Source of the DNA: Dactylosporangium sp. AC04546
GTDB taxonomy: Bacteria > Actinomycetota > Actinomycetes > Mycobacteriales > Micromonosporaceae
Length of the DNA stretch: 64,000 nucleotides
Assembly (NCBI RefSeq): GCF_022095675.1
Contig: NZ_JAHYSG010000042.1
Span: 1-64,000, forward strand
Direction: 5' to 3'
The notes beneath the pieces are model-generated. The model was given only the letters and a program-made list of their open reading frames with translations, was not told where the DNA came from and searched no databases. Each line of letters starts with the position of its first letter. The first letter of the stretch is position 1. A program made the translations under genes and the position numbers. This document shows positions 53,267 through 62,359 of this stretch, piece after piece.

Positions 53267-54070
53267 TCAGGCCACCGGGGACGGCGTGGCCAGGTGCTGG
53301 CGGGCGAAGCGGAGCGACTCGGCCAGGTCGGCCTCGCGGTCGGCGCGGCTGCGGGCCTTCCGGGTGCCTACCTCGACCGCGACCGAGCCGGTGAAGCCGC
53401 GGGAGTCCAGGGACGCCAGCAGCTCGGCGCAGGGCTGGGTGCCGCGGCCCGGGACCAGGTGCTCGTCGCGGCCCTTGCCGGTGCCGTCGCCCAGGTGGAC
53501 GTGGGCCAGGCTGCCGCGCATCGTGTCGGCCAGCTGGATGGCGTCGGTCCGCGATGCGGCGCAGTGCGACAGGTCCAGCGTGTAGGCGTCGAAGCCGATC
53601 AGCGTCGGATCCCAGCCCGGTGCATACGGGACGAACTCCCGGCCGACGCCCCGCAGCGGGAACATGTTCTCCACGGCGAAGCGGATTCCGGGGTACTGCC
53701 GACCGAGCCGGAGCAGGCCGGACTGGAACGTCCGGGCGTAGTCGCGCTGCCACGCGAACGGCGGGTGCACCACGACGACGTCCGCGCCCAGCGTGTCGGC
53801 GAGCTCGGCGGCGCGCCGCAGCCGCTCCCACGGATCTGGGCTCCACACCCGCTGGGTGACCATGAGACAAGGGGCGTGCACGGACCGTACCGGCACGCCG
53901 TAGTGCTTCGACAGCCCGACAAGCGCCCCCGCGTCCTGGCTCACCGCGTCGGACCAGACCATGACCTCGATCCCGTCGTAGCCGAGCGAGGCGGCTACCT
54001 CGAAGCCGGCCGCGGTCGGCTCCGGGAAGACGGAGGAGGTGGACAACAGGACCGGAACTTGACGACTCAC
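53267..54070 (-). CDS. sugar phosphate isomerase/epimerase (xylose isomerase-like TIM barrel)
   Basis: 267 aa. VLLSTSSVFPEPTAAGFEVAASLGYDGIEVMVW at the start, VHAPCLM, VVVHPPF, AVENMF and HVHLGDGTGKGRDEHLVPGRG mark metal-ligand strands of the AP-endonuclease-2 TIM-barrel family. It is probably a sugar or cyclitol isomerase of unknown substrate. GTG at 54070. Upstream of it, 40 bp away, is the ppx gene on the same strand; the pair is conserved (compare Rv0496 and Rv0498, recalled). Confidence 0.87.
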   Translation of the reverse strand: MSRQVPVLLSTSSVFPEPTAAGFEVAASLGYDGIEVMVWSDAVSQDAGALVGLSKHYGVPVRSVHAPCLMVTQRVWSPDPWERLRRAAELADTLGADVVVVHPPFAWQRDYARTFQSGLLRLGRQYPGIRFAVENMFPLRGVGREFVPYAPGWDPTLIGFDAYTLDLSHCAASRTDAIQLADTMRGSLAHVHLGDGTGKGRDEHLVPGRGTQPCAELLASLDSRGFTGSVAVEVGTRKARSRADREADLAESLRFARQHLATPSPVA

Positions 54071-54110
54071 AACACCAGGCTAGCCCGACCGGGGTAGCGC
54101 TTCTTGTCGA

Positions 54111-55040
54111 TCAACTCGACTCCAGCACTTCCAGCCGGCGAAGAATCACTCCTTCGCGCAGTGCCCACGGGCAGATCTCGACCTCGTCGATGCCCAGGCT
54201 GCGCATCGCGACCTCGGCCACGACCGCGCCGGCCAGGATCTGGTGCGCGCGGCCCGGGCTGACGCCGTCGATCTCGGCCAATGCCCCCGACGGGATCCGG
54301 CGGATGAAGGACAGCACCTGGTGCAGGCCGACGCGGGTGAGGCGGCGGGGCACGCGCGGCCCGGCGCTCGACGGGGCGGCCCCGGCGAGGCGGGCCAGCG
54401 TGCGGAACGTCTTCGAGGTGGCGACCGGGCGGTCCCAGCCGCTGCCGGTGAGCTTCTCCACCGCCCTGGCGACCTCGGCCTCCGCGTACTCGAACAGGGC
54501 GTCGAGCGACGCCGGCGACGGCGGGTCGCCGTGGAGGCGCTCGCGGGTGAGCCGGCCGGCGCCGAGCGGCACCGACATCGCCACGTCGGGCTCCTCGTCG
54601 ATGCCGGCCGCGAGCTCGAGCGAGCCGCCGCCGATGTCCATGACCAGCAGCCGGCCGGCCGACCAGCCGAACCAGCGGCGCACGGCCAGGAAGGTCATGA
54701 TCGCCTCGGCCTCGCCGGAGAGCACCTGGAGGTCGACCCCGGTCTCCTCGCGCACCCGCTTGAGCACGCGGGCGGAGTTCCGCGCGTCGCGCACGGCCGA
54801 TGTCGCGAACGCCAGCAGGTCGTCGGTCTCCAGCCCGGCGGCGGCGTCGCGCGCCTCGGCCACGGCCGCGACGAGACTGTCGGCGCCGGCCTTGGTCAGC
54901 TCGCCGTTGTTGCCGATCCGCTCGGCCAGGCGCAGCTCGGCCTTCTGCGAGTGCGCCGGCCATGGGTGTGCGCCGTGGTGGGCATCGACGACCAGGAGGT
55001 GGACCGTGTTGGAGCCCACATCGAGCACACCGAGACGCAT
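54111..55040 (-). CDS. ppx: Ppx/GppA-family exopolyphosphatase
   Basis: 309 aa. ASKHA-fold protein with phosphate loops [15 protein letters not shown] (residues 5-19) and [12 protein letters not shown], and catalytic-region [11 protein letters not shown] and GEAEAIMTF. The short form matches mycobacterial Ppx1, which degrades short-chain polyphosphate and can affect (p)ppGpp. ATG at 55040. Divergent from the Cys-rich protein gene. Confidence 0.93.
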   Translation of the reverse strand: MRLGVLDVGSNTVHLLVVDAHHGAHPWPAHSQKAELRLAERIGNNGELTKAGADSLVAAVAEARDAAAGLETDDLLAFATSAVRDARNSARVLKRVREETGVDLQVLSGEAEAIMTFLAVRRWFGWSAGRLLVMDIGGGSLELAAGIDEEPDVAMSVPLGAGRLTRERLHGDPPSPASLDALFEYAEAEVARAVEKLTGSGWDRPVATSKTFRTLARLAGAAPSSAGPRVPRRLTRVGLHQVLSFIRRIPSGALAEIDGVSPGRAHQILAGAVVAEVAMRSLGIDEVEICPWALREGVILRRLEVLESS

Positions 55041-55101
55041 CGCTTCACCGTAGTCGCGTCAGGTTGCGGCAGTACGCGCAGGACGGCGTACGCTTCGTCG
55101 A

Positions 55102-55926
55102 ATGGACATCCACGTCGAGGTGCTCGACCCGGCCGACCCGCGTGCCCTTGAGGTCGACCTCGACTTCCCGCGCGAGTGGCTGGAGTTCACCGACCCGGCC
55201 GACGCCGACCACCTCATCCGGGCCGACCTGACCTGGCTGCTGTCCAACTGGACTTGTGTGTACGGCAACGGTTGCCACGGGATCGTCGAGGGCGCGCCCG
55301 AGCAGGGCTGCTGCTCGCACGGGGCGTTCTTCACCGACAACGACGACCAGAAGCGGGTCCGGGCCGCGGCCAAGCGCCTCACGCCGCAGACCTGGCAGCA
55401 CTACCGCAAGGGCTTCAAGAACTACACCGAGATGGACACCATCGACGGTGAGAACCCGGCTCTGCGCACCGCCACCCGGCCGGGCGGCGGGTGCGTGTTC
55501 CAGAACGACGCCGACTTCCCCGGTGGCTGGGGATGCGCGCTGCACGCGCAGGCCCTCCGCGACGGGGTGCACCCGCTGGAGTACAAGCCCGATGTGTGCT
55601 GGCAGCTGCCGGTGCGGCGGGATCAGGACTGGCGCAAGCGCGCTGACGGCACCAAGGTGCTCGTCTCCACGCTCGGCGAGTTCGACCGGCGCGGCTGGGG
55701 CGAGGGCGGCCACGACCTGCACTGGTGGTGCACGTCGTCGCCTGAGGCGCACGTCGGCGCCAAGCGGCTCTACCAGGAGTACGAGCCGGAGCTCACCGCG
55801 CTCATCGGCAAGGCGGCCTACGTGAAGCTCGCCGAGCTGTGTGCGGCCCGGGCCGAGCAGGGCATGATCGCGCCGCACCCGGCCACCGAGTCCGCCCGGA
55901 AGCTAATCCCCCTCCGCCCCGTCTGA
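55102..55926 (+). CDS. Cys-rich conserved protein (DUF3109/YkgJ-like metal-binding)
   Basis: 274 aa, soluble. Cysteines cluster in [38 protein letters not shown] and DVCWQLP, the order seen in YkgJ/DUF3109-type putative Zn/Fe-chelating domains. Conserved aromatic/His residues (LHWWC) lie near the C-terminus. The function is not known. ATG at 55102. Its 3' end overlaps the convergent small membrane-protein gene by 24 bp. Confidence 0.8.
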   Translation: MDIHVEVLDPADPRALEVDLDFPREWLEFTDPADADHLIRADLTWLLSNWTCVYGNGCHGIVEGAPEQGCCSHGAFFTDNDDQKRVRAAAKRLTPQTWQHYRKGFKNYTEMDTIDGENPALRTATRPGGGCVFQNDADFPGGWGCALHAQALRDGVHPLEYKPDVCWQLPVRRDQDWRKRADGTKVLVSTLGEFDRRGWGEGGHDLHWWCTSSPEAHVGAKRLYQEYEPELTALIGKAAYVKLAELCAARAEQGMIAPHPATESARKLIPLRPV

Positions 55927-56127
55927 GCTCTCGCTCGCCTGCCGCTGCCGCCGGGCACGCGACACGAGGGAGTAGCCCACGGCCACCAGCGCCAGGCCGA
56001 TGAAGATGCTCGGCAGGGACTCGAGCCAGGTCGCGGGACCGACGGCCGTCCACGCCGAGCTGGCGGCCAGCAGCAGGCCGACCAGCATCATGAGCATGCC
56101 GGCGGGGCCGGTGTTGAAATCACGCAC
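55903..56127 (-). CDS. small two-helix membrane protein
   Basis: 74 aa. Two transmembrane helices (~10-28 and ~38-56) and a basic then acidic C-terminal tail ([18 protein letters not shown]). GTG at 56127 ([10 protein letters not shown]) is chosen; the open frame goes further but without hydrophobic or conserved content. No family recognised. Its stop lies within the 3' end of the convergent Cys-rich gene, and its start is 76 bp from the divergent acyltransferase gene. Confidence 0.6.
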   Translation of the reverse strand: MRDFNTGPAGMLMMLVGLLLAASSAWTAVGPATWLESLPSIFIGLALVAVGYSLVSRARRQRQASESSDGAEGD

Positions 56128-56203
56128 GAGAGCCGACGGTACGGCGAGGGTGGTGTCCGGTGTGCGACAACCGGCGAACCCGCTGCCCCGATAGGTTCGA
56201 ACC

Positions 56204-56851
56204 GTGAGTGAAGAGATCTTTCCGGGAGTACAGCTCGGCGAGGGCACCGTCGTGGAGCCGGGCGCCCGGATCGGCGTGCCGCCACGGGGCCGCGAGCCGG
56301 GCGAGCTGCCCACCGTCATCGGGCCGAACAGCCGGATCCGCTCCGGCACGGTGATCTACGCCGGCACGGTCATCGGCGAGCGGTTCAACTCCGGGCACGG
56401 CGCCATGATCCGCGAGAACAACGTCATCGGTGACGGCTGCTCCGTCGGCACCAACGCCGTGCTCGAGCCGGGCAACCGGATCGGCGACGGCAGCCGGGTG
56501 CACTCGCACTGCTTCCTGGAGAACGTGACCCTCGGCCGCCGGGTCTTCCTCGGCCCGGGCGTCGTGTTCACCGACGACCCGCACCCGCCGTGCCCGCGCT
56601 ACGACGAGTGCGTCGGCGGCGCGACGGTCGACGACGACGCCTCGATCGGCGGGAACGCGACGATCCTCCCCGGTGTCCGGATCGGCGCCCGCGCGCTCGT
56701 CGGCGCCGGCTCGGTGGTCACCCGGGACGTCCCGTCCGACACGGTCGTCGCCGGCAGCCCCGCCCGGGAGAAGCGCAAGATCGACGAGTTGGTGTGCGCG
56801 CCGGGCCACTTCGCCAAGCCGTACGAGTGGCGCGCGGCACTCGACTCCTGA
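56204..56851 (+). CDS. left-handed beta-helix acyltransferase (WbpD/VioB-like)
   Basis: 215 aa. Hexapeptide repeats run from ~12 to 185 (LGEGTVVEPGARIG, VIGPNSRIRSGTVIY, IGDGCSVGTNAVLEPGNRIGDG, IGGNATILPGVRIGARALVGAGSVVTRDVP; each quoted in part). The long loop at 120-140 (FTDDPHPPCPRYDEC) carries conserved Cys/His as in sugar N-acetyltransferases. It likely acetylates an amino sugar nucleotide. GTG at 56204. The acceptor is unknown; no sugar cluster is adjacent. Confidence 0.85.
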   Translation: MSEEIFPGVQLGEGTVVEPGARIGVPPRGREPGELPTVIGPNSRIRSGTVIYAGTVIGERFNSGHGAMIRENNVIGDGCSVGTNAVLEPGNRIGDGSRVHSHCFLENVTLGRRVFLGPGVVFTDDPHPPCPRYDECVGGATVDDDASIGGNATILPGVRIGARALVGAGSVVTRDVPSDTVVAGSPAREKRKIDELVCAPGHFAKPYEWRAALDS

Positions 56852-56898
56852 TCACCGGTCTTTCTCAAGTCCGCTGAGCGGGGGCCGAAGGTTGGGGC

Positions 56899-57531
56899 GT
56901 GACCAGCCTCCCCGCGATCAACTGTCTGGTCGACGTGGTGCTGATGGACGGCGAGACCTATCAGTCCCGCGTCGAGGACGTGACCGACCGCCGCCTGACC
57001 GTCGCCGCGCCGTACGGCATCCACGCGGCCGACATGCCCAAGATCGGCTCTTCCATGGAGCTGGCATGGGTGGCGGGCGACCGGCGCGTGGCGGTCGACG
57101 TGCGGCTGACGGCACTGAGCCGGGAGCAGCCGCCGCGGTGGTCGCTGGAGACGGTCGGCTCGATCCGGCTGCAGACCCGCCGCAACTACGTGCGCGGCGG
57201 GGGCGGCGAGTCGGTCGAGGTGTGCGCGGGCGGCGCCTCGTACGAGGGCAAGGTGATCGACCTGTCGGAGGGCGGCATCCGCTGCCGGCTGACGGAGGAC
57301 AGGTTCGACCGCGACGACCGGGTCGAGGTGCGGATCGCGCTGGAGAACGAGACGATCCCGCTGCGGGGGACTGTGCTGTTCGTGCGGCGCGACTACGAGA
57401 ACGCCACCTTCGACGTCATCATCACCTACGAGACGACCGAGCTCGTGGGGCGCGCCATCCGCGGCTATGTGCTGCGCCGCGAGATGGAGGAGCGCCGCCG
57501 CACCCGCGAGTCGGTGGCCAACGCCGGCTGA
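56899..57531 (+). CDS. PilZ-domain c-di-GMP-binding protein
   Basis: 210 aa. An N-terminal YcgR-like flavodoxin-sized beta domain (~1-88) is followed by a PilZ domain. RRNYVR (94-99) and DLSEGG (121-126) are the two c-di-GMP-binding motifs, both intact, so ligand binding is likely. Start GTG at 56899, 47 bp after the acyltransferase stop, same strand. It is the only c-di-GMP-related gene in the window. There is no visible partner, and no flagellar or pilus gene nearby. Confidence 0.9.
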   Translation: MTSLPAINCLVDVVLMDGETYQSRVEDVTDRRLTVAAPYGIHAADMPKIGSSMELAWVAGDRRVAVDVRLTALSREQPPRWSLETVGSIRLQTRRNYVRGGGGESVEVCAGGASYEGKVIDLSEGGIRCRLTEDRFDRDDRVEVRIALENETIPLRGTVLFVRRDYENATFDVIITYETTELVGRAIRGYVLRREMEERRRTRESVANAG

Positions 57532-57577
57532 TCCGGCCGGCTCCACACCTCCGGGGAGCCGGCCGTTTCGGCGGTCT

Positions 57578-58261
57578 TTACGGCTCGAACTTGTAGCCCA
57601 GGCCGCGGACCGTGACGATGAAGCGCGGCGCGGAGGGCTCGGGCTCGATCTTGGAGCGGAGGCGCTTCACGTGCACGTCCAGGGTCTTCGTGTCGCCGAC
57701 GTAGTCGGCGCCCCAGACGCGGTCGATCAGCTGACCGCGGGTCAGGACCCGGCCCGCGTTGCGCAGCAGGAGCTCCAGGAGCTCGAACTCCTTCAGCGGC
57801 AGCTGGACCGCGTCGCCGGCCACCGTCACCACGTGGCGGTCGACGTCCATCCGGACCGGGCCGGCCGACAGGGTCGGCGGGGCCAGCTCGCCGACGGCGT
57901 CGACCTGGCGGCGGAGCACGGCGCGGATGCGGGCAACCAGCTCGCGCGGCGAGTAGGGCTTGGTGACGTAGTCGTCGGCGCCGATCTCCAGGCCGACGAC
58001 CTTGTCGATCTCGCTGTCCCGCGCCGTGATCATGATGATCGGCACGTTGGACTTCTGCCGCATCTGCCGGCACACCTCGGTGCCGGACATCTCGGGAAGC
58101 ATCAGGTCGAGCAGGACGATGTCCGCGCCGGTGCGGTCGAACTCGGTCAGGGCCTCGGTGCCGGTCGCGGCGATGGAGACCTCGAAGCCCTCGCGACGGA
58201 GCATGTACGACAAGGGGTCAGAGATCGACTCTTCGTCCTCGACCACGAGTACGCGCGCCAA
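57578..58261 (-). CDS. regX3: OmpR/PhoB-type response regulator RegX3
   Basis: 227 aa. A receiver domain (ARVLVVEDEESISDPLSYMLR; phospho-Asp in VLLDLMLPEMSG; DDYVTKPYSPREL with the conserved Lys) and a winged-helix DNA-binding domain (PLKEFELLELLLRNAGRVLTR...KTLDVHVKRLRSKIE). In actinobacteria SenX3-RegX3 or PhoR-PhoP control phosphate starvation genes. TTG at 58261 has AAAGGAC upstream; an ATG at 58342 in frame would add 27 residues that are not family-like. Downstream of senX3, divergent from phoU. Confidence 0.93.
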   Translation of the reverse strand: MARVLVVEDEESISDPLSYMLRREGFEVSIAATGTEALTEFDRTGADIVLLDLMLPEMSGTEVCRQMRQKSNVPIIMITARDSEIDKVVGLEIGADDYVTKPYSPRELVARIRAVLRRQVDAVGELAPPTLSAGPVRMDVDRHVVTVAGDAVQLPLKEFELLELLLRNAGRVLTRGQLIDRVWGADYVGDTKTLDVHVKRLRSKIEPEPSAPRFIVTVRGLGYKFEP

Positions 58262-58338
58262 CGTGCTGTCCTTTCGTAGCTGCCGGGGAACCGCACTGCG
58301 CTGCGAACCGCGGAACTCAGATTGCTGTTGCATAACGA

Positions 58339-59388
58339 TCATGGGGCCCCTCCGATCTCAACTGACGGCGGTAGCGCCAACGCGGCGTCCGCCGGACGCG
58401 AAGGCAGCCACAGGGTGAACGTCGAACCAACTCCGACGGTGCTCTCCACCGTCACCCGGCCGCCGTGGTTGGTCGAGATGTGCTTGACGATCGCCAGGCC
58501 CAGCCCCGTGCCGCCGGTGGCTCGGGAGCGGGCGCGATCAGCCCGGTAGAAGCGCTCGAAGATGCGGTCGAGGTCGCGCGGCTCGATGCCGATGCCCTGG
58601 TCGGCGACCGCGATCTCGACGTAGCCGTCACCGTTGGCGGAGGTGGTGACCGTGACCTTGGTGGACTCCGGCGAGTACGCGATCGCGTTCTCCACCAGGT
58701 TGACCACGGCGGTGACGAGCTGGTTCTCGTTGCCGTAGACGGTCAGGCCGCGGACGCCCTGGAAGACGACCTGCATCTCCTTGGCGGAGGCGGGCGTCTT
58801 GGTGCGGTCGAGGACCTCGGCCGTGATCTTGTCGACGTCGACCGGCTCCGGCTCCGGCAGGGGCTCCGCGCCCTGGAGCCGGGAGAGCTCGAGCAGCTCC
58901 GAGACGAGCCGGCCGAGCCGGGACGACTCGTGCTTGATCCGCTCCGCGAACCGGATGGCGGCGGCGGGGTCCTTGTCGGTGGCGTCCAGCAGCGCCTCGG
59001 CGAGCAGCTGGAGCGCGCCGACGGGGGTCTTCAGCTCGTGGCTGACGTTGGCGACGAAGTCTCGGCGCACGCGCGCGACCCGGTGGGCCTCGGTCACGTC
59101 GGCGGCCTCGATCGCCACCCGGCCGTTGTCGAGGGGCACGGCTCGCACGTTGACCCCGAGCGGTTCGCCGTAGGTCAGCCGCGGCAGGTCGAGCTCGACG
59201 ACCCGGGTGACCCCGTTGCGACGGACCTGGCCGGCCAGGGTGCGCACGATCGTGTGCGCCTCCTCGGGGCCGCCCGCCCGCTGTCGCACGAGACCCATCT
59301 CCCGGGCCGCCGCGTTGGCCAGCACGGGATGATCGGACGCGTCGAGGACCAGTACCCCGACCTGCAGTGCGTCAAGGACGTCGGTCAT
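58339..59388 (-). CDS. senX3: SenX3-like sensor histidine kinase, without transmembrane segments
   Basis: 349 aa. A PAS-like region (~1-105) is followed by the H-box RRDFVANVSHELKTPVG with His117, then N, G1 and G2 boxes (ENAIAYSPE, DQGIGIEP, GTGLGLAIVKH). The catalytic half is close to mycobacterial SenX3. The two N-terminal transmembrane helices of that protein are missing: the frame is closed by a stop shortly above 59430, and the region before the PAS holds no hydrophobic helix. ATG at 59388 has GAGGGG 6 nt upstream. It pairs with regX3, 77 bp downstream. Confidence 0.88.
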   Translation of the reverse strand: MTDVLDALQVGVLVLDASDHPVLANAAAREMGLVRQRAGGPEEAHTIVRTLAGQVRRNGVTRVVELDLPRLTYGEPLGVNVRAVPLDNGRVAIEAADVTEAHRVARVRRDFVANVSHELKTPVGALQLLAEALLDATDKDPAAAIRFAERIKHESSRLGRLVSELLELSRLQGAEPLPEPEPVDVDKITAEVLDRTKTPASAKEMQVVFQGVRGLTVYGNENQLVTAVVNLVENAIAYSPESTKVTVTTSANGDGYVEIAVADQGIGIEPRDLDRIFERFYRADRARSRATGGTGLGLAIVKHISTNHGGRVTVESTVGVGSTFTLWLPSRPADAALALPPSVEIGGAP

Positions 59389-59502
59389 CGCCGGCCCCTC
59401 AGACTTTGCCTGCCGGAACTTCCACTCCACGGCTTGATGGTAGGAGGTCCCTTACCCGACCGACGGCTCGCAGGGGCACGAAACGGGCTCACGTGGTCCA
59501 GT

Positions 59503-59535
59503 GTTCACCCTGGTGGAAGGGGATGTTCATGTGCG
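59503..59535 (+). promoter_or_regulatory. candidate Pho box (PhoP/RegX3 site)
   Basis: Three consecutive 11-bp units: GTTCACCCTGG (59503-59513), TGGAAGGGGAT (59514-59524) and GTTCATGTGCG (59525-59535). Units 1 and 3 match the GTTCAyy direct-repeat pattern of actinobacterial Pho boxes, in phase at 22 bp. It lies between senX3 and phoU, where auto-regulation by RegX3 is expected. Confidence 0.6.
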
Positions 59536-59582
59536 GCGCAGCAGTGCCGCCATACCGTGAGGTTCGACACGATAGGAGCAGT

Positions 59583-60239
59583 ATGCGCGACGAATACCGT
59601 GCGGATCTTGTGCAGGTCAATCGGCTGCTGGTCTGGATGGCCGACGCCGTCCGCAGCGCCATGAGCCGGGCCACGAACGCTCTGCTGAAAGCGGACCAGA
59701 CCGACGCCGAGGAGGTCATCGCCCGCGACGCGGAGGTCAACGCGCTCTACCGGCTCGTCGAGGACAAGGTGTACGACCTCTGCGCCCGCCAGGCGCCGGT
59801 GGCGTCGGACCTGCGACTCGTGCTGACCGCCCTGCACCTGGCAGCCGACCTGGAGCGCATGGGCGACCTCGCCGAGCACGTGGCCAAGACGGCGCTGCGC
59901 CGCCACCCCAACGTGGCCGTGCCGGAGCCGCTGGTCGCGACGTTCGAGCAGATGGGCACCGTGGCCGACCGCATCGCCGGGAAGATCTCCCGGGCGATCT
60001 CCACCTCCGACGTCGTGGCCGCCGGCCAGCTCGACCGCGACGACGACGAGATGGACCGGCTGCACACCAGCCTGTTCACCACGATGTTCGGGCCCGGCTG
60101 GTCGGAGGGCACCGAGGCCGCCGTCGACTCCGCGCTGCTCGGGCGCTACTACGAGCGTTACGCCGACCACGCGGTCAACGCCGGCCGGCACGTGGTGTTC
60201 CTGGTCACGGGCGAGGCGCTGGACAACCGCCCCGAGTGA
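59583..60239 (+). CDS. phoU: phosphate transport system regulator PhoU
   Basis: 218 aa, all-helical tandem PhoU domains. MRDEYRADLVQVNRLLVWMADAVRSAM begins the first, and acidic metal motifs of the E/DxxxD type lie in DLERMGDLAEHV (first) and RYYERYADHAVNAGRHVV (second). PhoU links Pst phosphate uptake to the SenX3/PhoR sensor and represses the Pho regulon in high phosphate. ATG at 59583 has AGGAG upstream; the open frame to 59367 is not family-like. Divergent from senX3; no pst genes follow. Confidence 0.94.
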   Translation: MRDEYRADLVQVNRLLVWMADAVRSAMSRATNALLKADQTDAEEVIARDAEVNALYRLVEDKVYDLCARQAPVASDLRLVLTALHLAADLERMGDLAEHVAKTALRRHPNVAVPEPLVATFEQMGTVADRIAGKISRAISTSDVVAAGQLDRDDDEMDRLHTSLFTTMFGPGWSEGTEAAVDSALLGRYYERYADHAVNAGRHVVFLVTGEALDNRPE

Positions 60240-60245
60240 CGAAAC

Positions 60246-60281
60246 AGCGAAGGGGGAGGGCCGTGGCCCTCCCCCTTCGCT
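60246..60281. terminator. long bidirectional terminator between phoU and gpmA
   Basis: A perfect 17-bp complementarity: 60246-60262 (AGCGAAGGGGGAGGGCC) with 60265-60281, separated only by GT, so the real loop is about 4 nt. It lies 6 bp past phoU and 8 bp before the convergent gpmA stop, ending both transcripts. Confidence 0.88.
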
Positions 60282-60288
60282 ATGCGCG

Positions 60289-61041
60289 TCAGCGGCCCTG
60301 GTTCGCCACCGCGGCCGCGGCCTCGGCCGCCGCCTCCGGGTCCAGGTAGGTGCCGCCGGTCGTGATCGGCTTGAGCGACGCGTCGAGGTCGTAGCGCAGC
60401 GGGATGCCGGTCGGGATGTTGAGCTTGGCGATCGCCTCGTCGGAGATGCCGTCGAGGTGCTTCACCAGCGCGCGCAGCGAGTTGCCGTGCGCGGCGACCA
60501 GGACGGTCTTGCCGTCGAACAGCTGCGGGACGATCTGGTCGTACCAGTACGGCAGCATCCGGGCGACGACGTCCTTCAGGCACTCCGTGCGGGGCCGCAG
60601 CTCCGGCGGCAGGCTCGCGTACCGCGGGTCGTCGACCTGCGACCACTCGTCGTCATCGGCGATGGGCGGCGGCGGCACGTCGTAAGAGCGGCGCCAGAGC
60701 ATGAACTGCTCCTCGCCGAACTCCTCCAGCGTCTGCTTCTTGTTCTTGCCCTGGAGGGCACCGTAGTGCCGCTCGTTGAGCCGCCAGTTGCGCTGGACCG
60801 GGATCCAGTGCCGGTCGGCGGCGTGCAGGGCGATCTCGCTGGTGCGGATGGCACGGCGCAGCACTGACGTGTGCACCACATCCGGCAGGAGACCGGACTC
60901 ACGGATCAGCTCGCCGCCCCGACGGGCCTCAGCCTCTCCTTTGGCGCTGAGGTCCACGTCGACCCAGCCGGTGAACAGGTTCTTGGCGTTCCACTCGCTC
61001 TCACCGTGCCGCAAGAGCACCAGTGTCCCGACTTCGCTCAT
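60289..61041 (-). CDS. gpmA: 2,3-bisphosphoglycerate-dependent phosphoglycerate mutase
   Basis: 250 aa. It interconverts 3- and 2-phosphoglycerate in glycolysis. [12 protein letters not shown] holds the catalytic His, [21 protein letters not shown] the second His, and [13 protein letters not shown] the acid/base Glu region. Length fits the dPGM type. ATG at 61041 has GGGAGG upstream. It neighbours senX3-regX3 as in M. tuberculosis gpm1, though here phoU separates them. Confidence 0.95.
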   Translation of the reverse strand: MSEVGTLVLLRHGESEWNAKNLFTGWVDVDLSAKGEAEARRGGELIRESGLLPDVVHTSVLRRAIRTSEIALHAADRHWIPVQRNWRLNERHYGALQGKNKKQTLEEFGEEQFMLWRRSYDVPPPPIADDDEWSQVDDPRYASLPPELRPRTECLKDVVARMLPYWYDQIVPQLFDGKTVLVAAHGNSLRALVKHLDGISDEAIAKLNIPTGIPLRYDLDASLKPITTGGTYLDPEAAAEAAAAVANQGR

Positions 61042-61105
61042 GGATCCATCCTCCCGCACATAACCTTTCGACACCGCAGGGGTCCGGATGTAAGGATGCC
61101 GAATC

Positions 61106-62329
61106 GTGCCGGTCATTACGGGGAAACAGCCGCTGCCCGCCCAGTTCTGGGCCGTGTGGACGGCCACACTGATCAACCGCGCCGGCGGTTTCGTGATCAT
61201 CTTCCTCGCGATCTACCTCACTTCCCAGCGCGGCTTCTCCGAGACGACGGCCGGCCTCGTCATCGGCCTCTACGGGCTGGGTGGCGCGATCGGCGTCACG
61301 GCGGGCGGCCACCTGACCGACCGCTGGGGCCGGCGGCCCACCGCGCTGCTCGCGCTCGGCTCGGCGTCGGCCCTGATGATCGTGCTGGGGCTGGTGCGCG
61401 GCGAGATCGCCATCATGGTCGCCGCGGGGCTGCTGGGCCTGGCCGCCGAGGCCGCGCGGCCCGCGCTCGGCGCGATGATCACCGACATCGTGCCCGACGC
61501 CGACCGCATGCGGGCCTTCAACATCTACTTCTGGGCGATCAACCTCGGCTTCGCCGTCGCCGCGGTACTGGCCGGCTTCGCCTCCTCGGCCGGCTACTTC
61601 TGGCTGTTCGCCGCCGACGCCGCCACCACGGCGTTCGCGGCCGTCCTGATCGCGGTCAAGACGCGCGAGACGCGCCCGGCGCACCTCGAAGCGAAGCACG
61701 AGGGCGGCTCCCTGGCGGCCGTCGCGAAGGACCGGGTCTTCCTCGGCTTCATCGCCTGCAACCTGCTGATCGCGCTGGTCCTCCTCCAGCACATGTCGAT
61801 GCTCCCGCTGGCCATGGTCGACGACGAGCTGCCGCCGAGCACCTTCGGCGTCGTCATCGCGCTGAACGGCATCCTGATCGTCGTGGGGCAGCTCGGGCTG
61901 ACCCGGCTGCTGATCCGCCGCCGCCCGGCCTACATCCTGCCGGTGTCGGCCGCGGTCATCGGGCTCGGTTTCGGCCTCACCGCGTTCGCGCACACCCCGG
62001 TCTGGTACGGCGCGACGGTGCTCGTCTGGACCCTCGGCGAGATGCTCAACGCCCCGGCGAACTCCGCCCTGCTCGCCGGTCTCTCCCCCGTCGCCATGCG
62101 CGGCCGCTACCAGGGCGGCTACTCACTGTCCTGGCAGCTGGCATCGTTCCTGGCCCCGACGCTGGGCGGCGCCGTGCGCGACCACGCCGACAACACCACG
62201 CTGTGGCTCGGCTGCCTCGGGCTCGGCGTGGCGGCGGGCGTCTGGAGCCTGCTGTCCGCGCCCGCCCGCGAGCGCCGCGTCGAGGCCCTGGCCGCCGAAG
62301 AGCGCGAAGCCGGTCTCGTTAAGATCTGA
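61106..62329 (+). CDS. MFS transporter, first tandem copy
   Basis: 407 aa, 12 transmembrane helices. MFS motif [17 protein letters not shown] lies after helix 2. It is clearly paralogous to the next gene: both begin WxxLINRxGGF...LYLTSxRG and share DRWGRRPT and [18 protein letters not shown] motifs. GTG at 61106. The efflux or uptake substrate is unknown. Divergent from gpmA (64 bp). Confidence 0.9.
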   Translation: MPVITGKQPLPAQFWAVWTATLINRAGGFVIIFLAIYLTSQRGFSETTAGLVIGLYGLGGAIGVTAGGHLTDRWGRRPTALLALGSASALMIVLGLVRGEIAIMVAAGLLGLAAEAARPALGAMITDIVPDADRMRAFNIYFWAINLGFAVAAVLAGFASSAGYFWLFAADAATTAFAAVLIAVKTRETRPAHLEAKHEGGSLAAVAKDRVFLGFIACNLLIALVLLQHMSMLPLAMVDDELPPSTFGVVIALNGILIVVGQLGLTRLLIRRRPAYILPVSAAVIGLGFGLTAFAHTPVWYGATVLVWTLGEMLNAPANSALLAGLSPVAMRGRYQGGYSLSWQLASFLAPTLGGAVRDHADNTTLWLGCLGLGVAAGVWSLLSAPARERRVEALAAEEREAGLVKI

Positions 62330-62359
62330 CTGTAAGGCTTCCTAATAGAAGAGGGCAGA

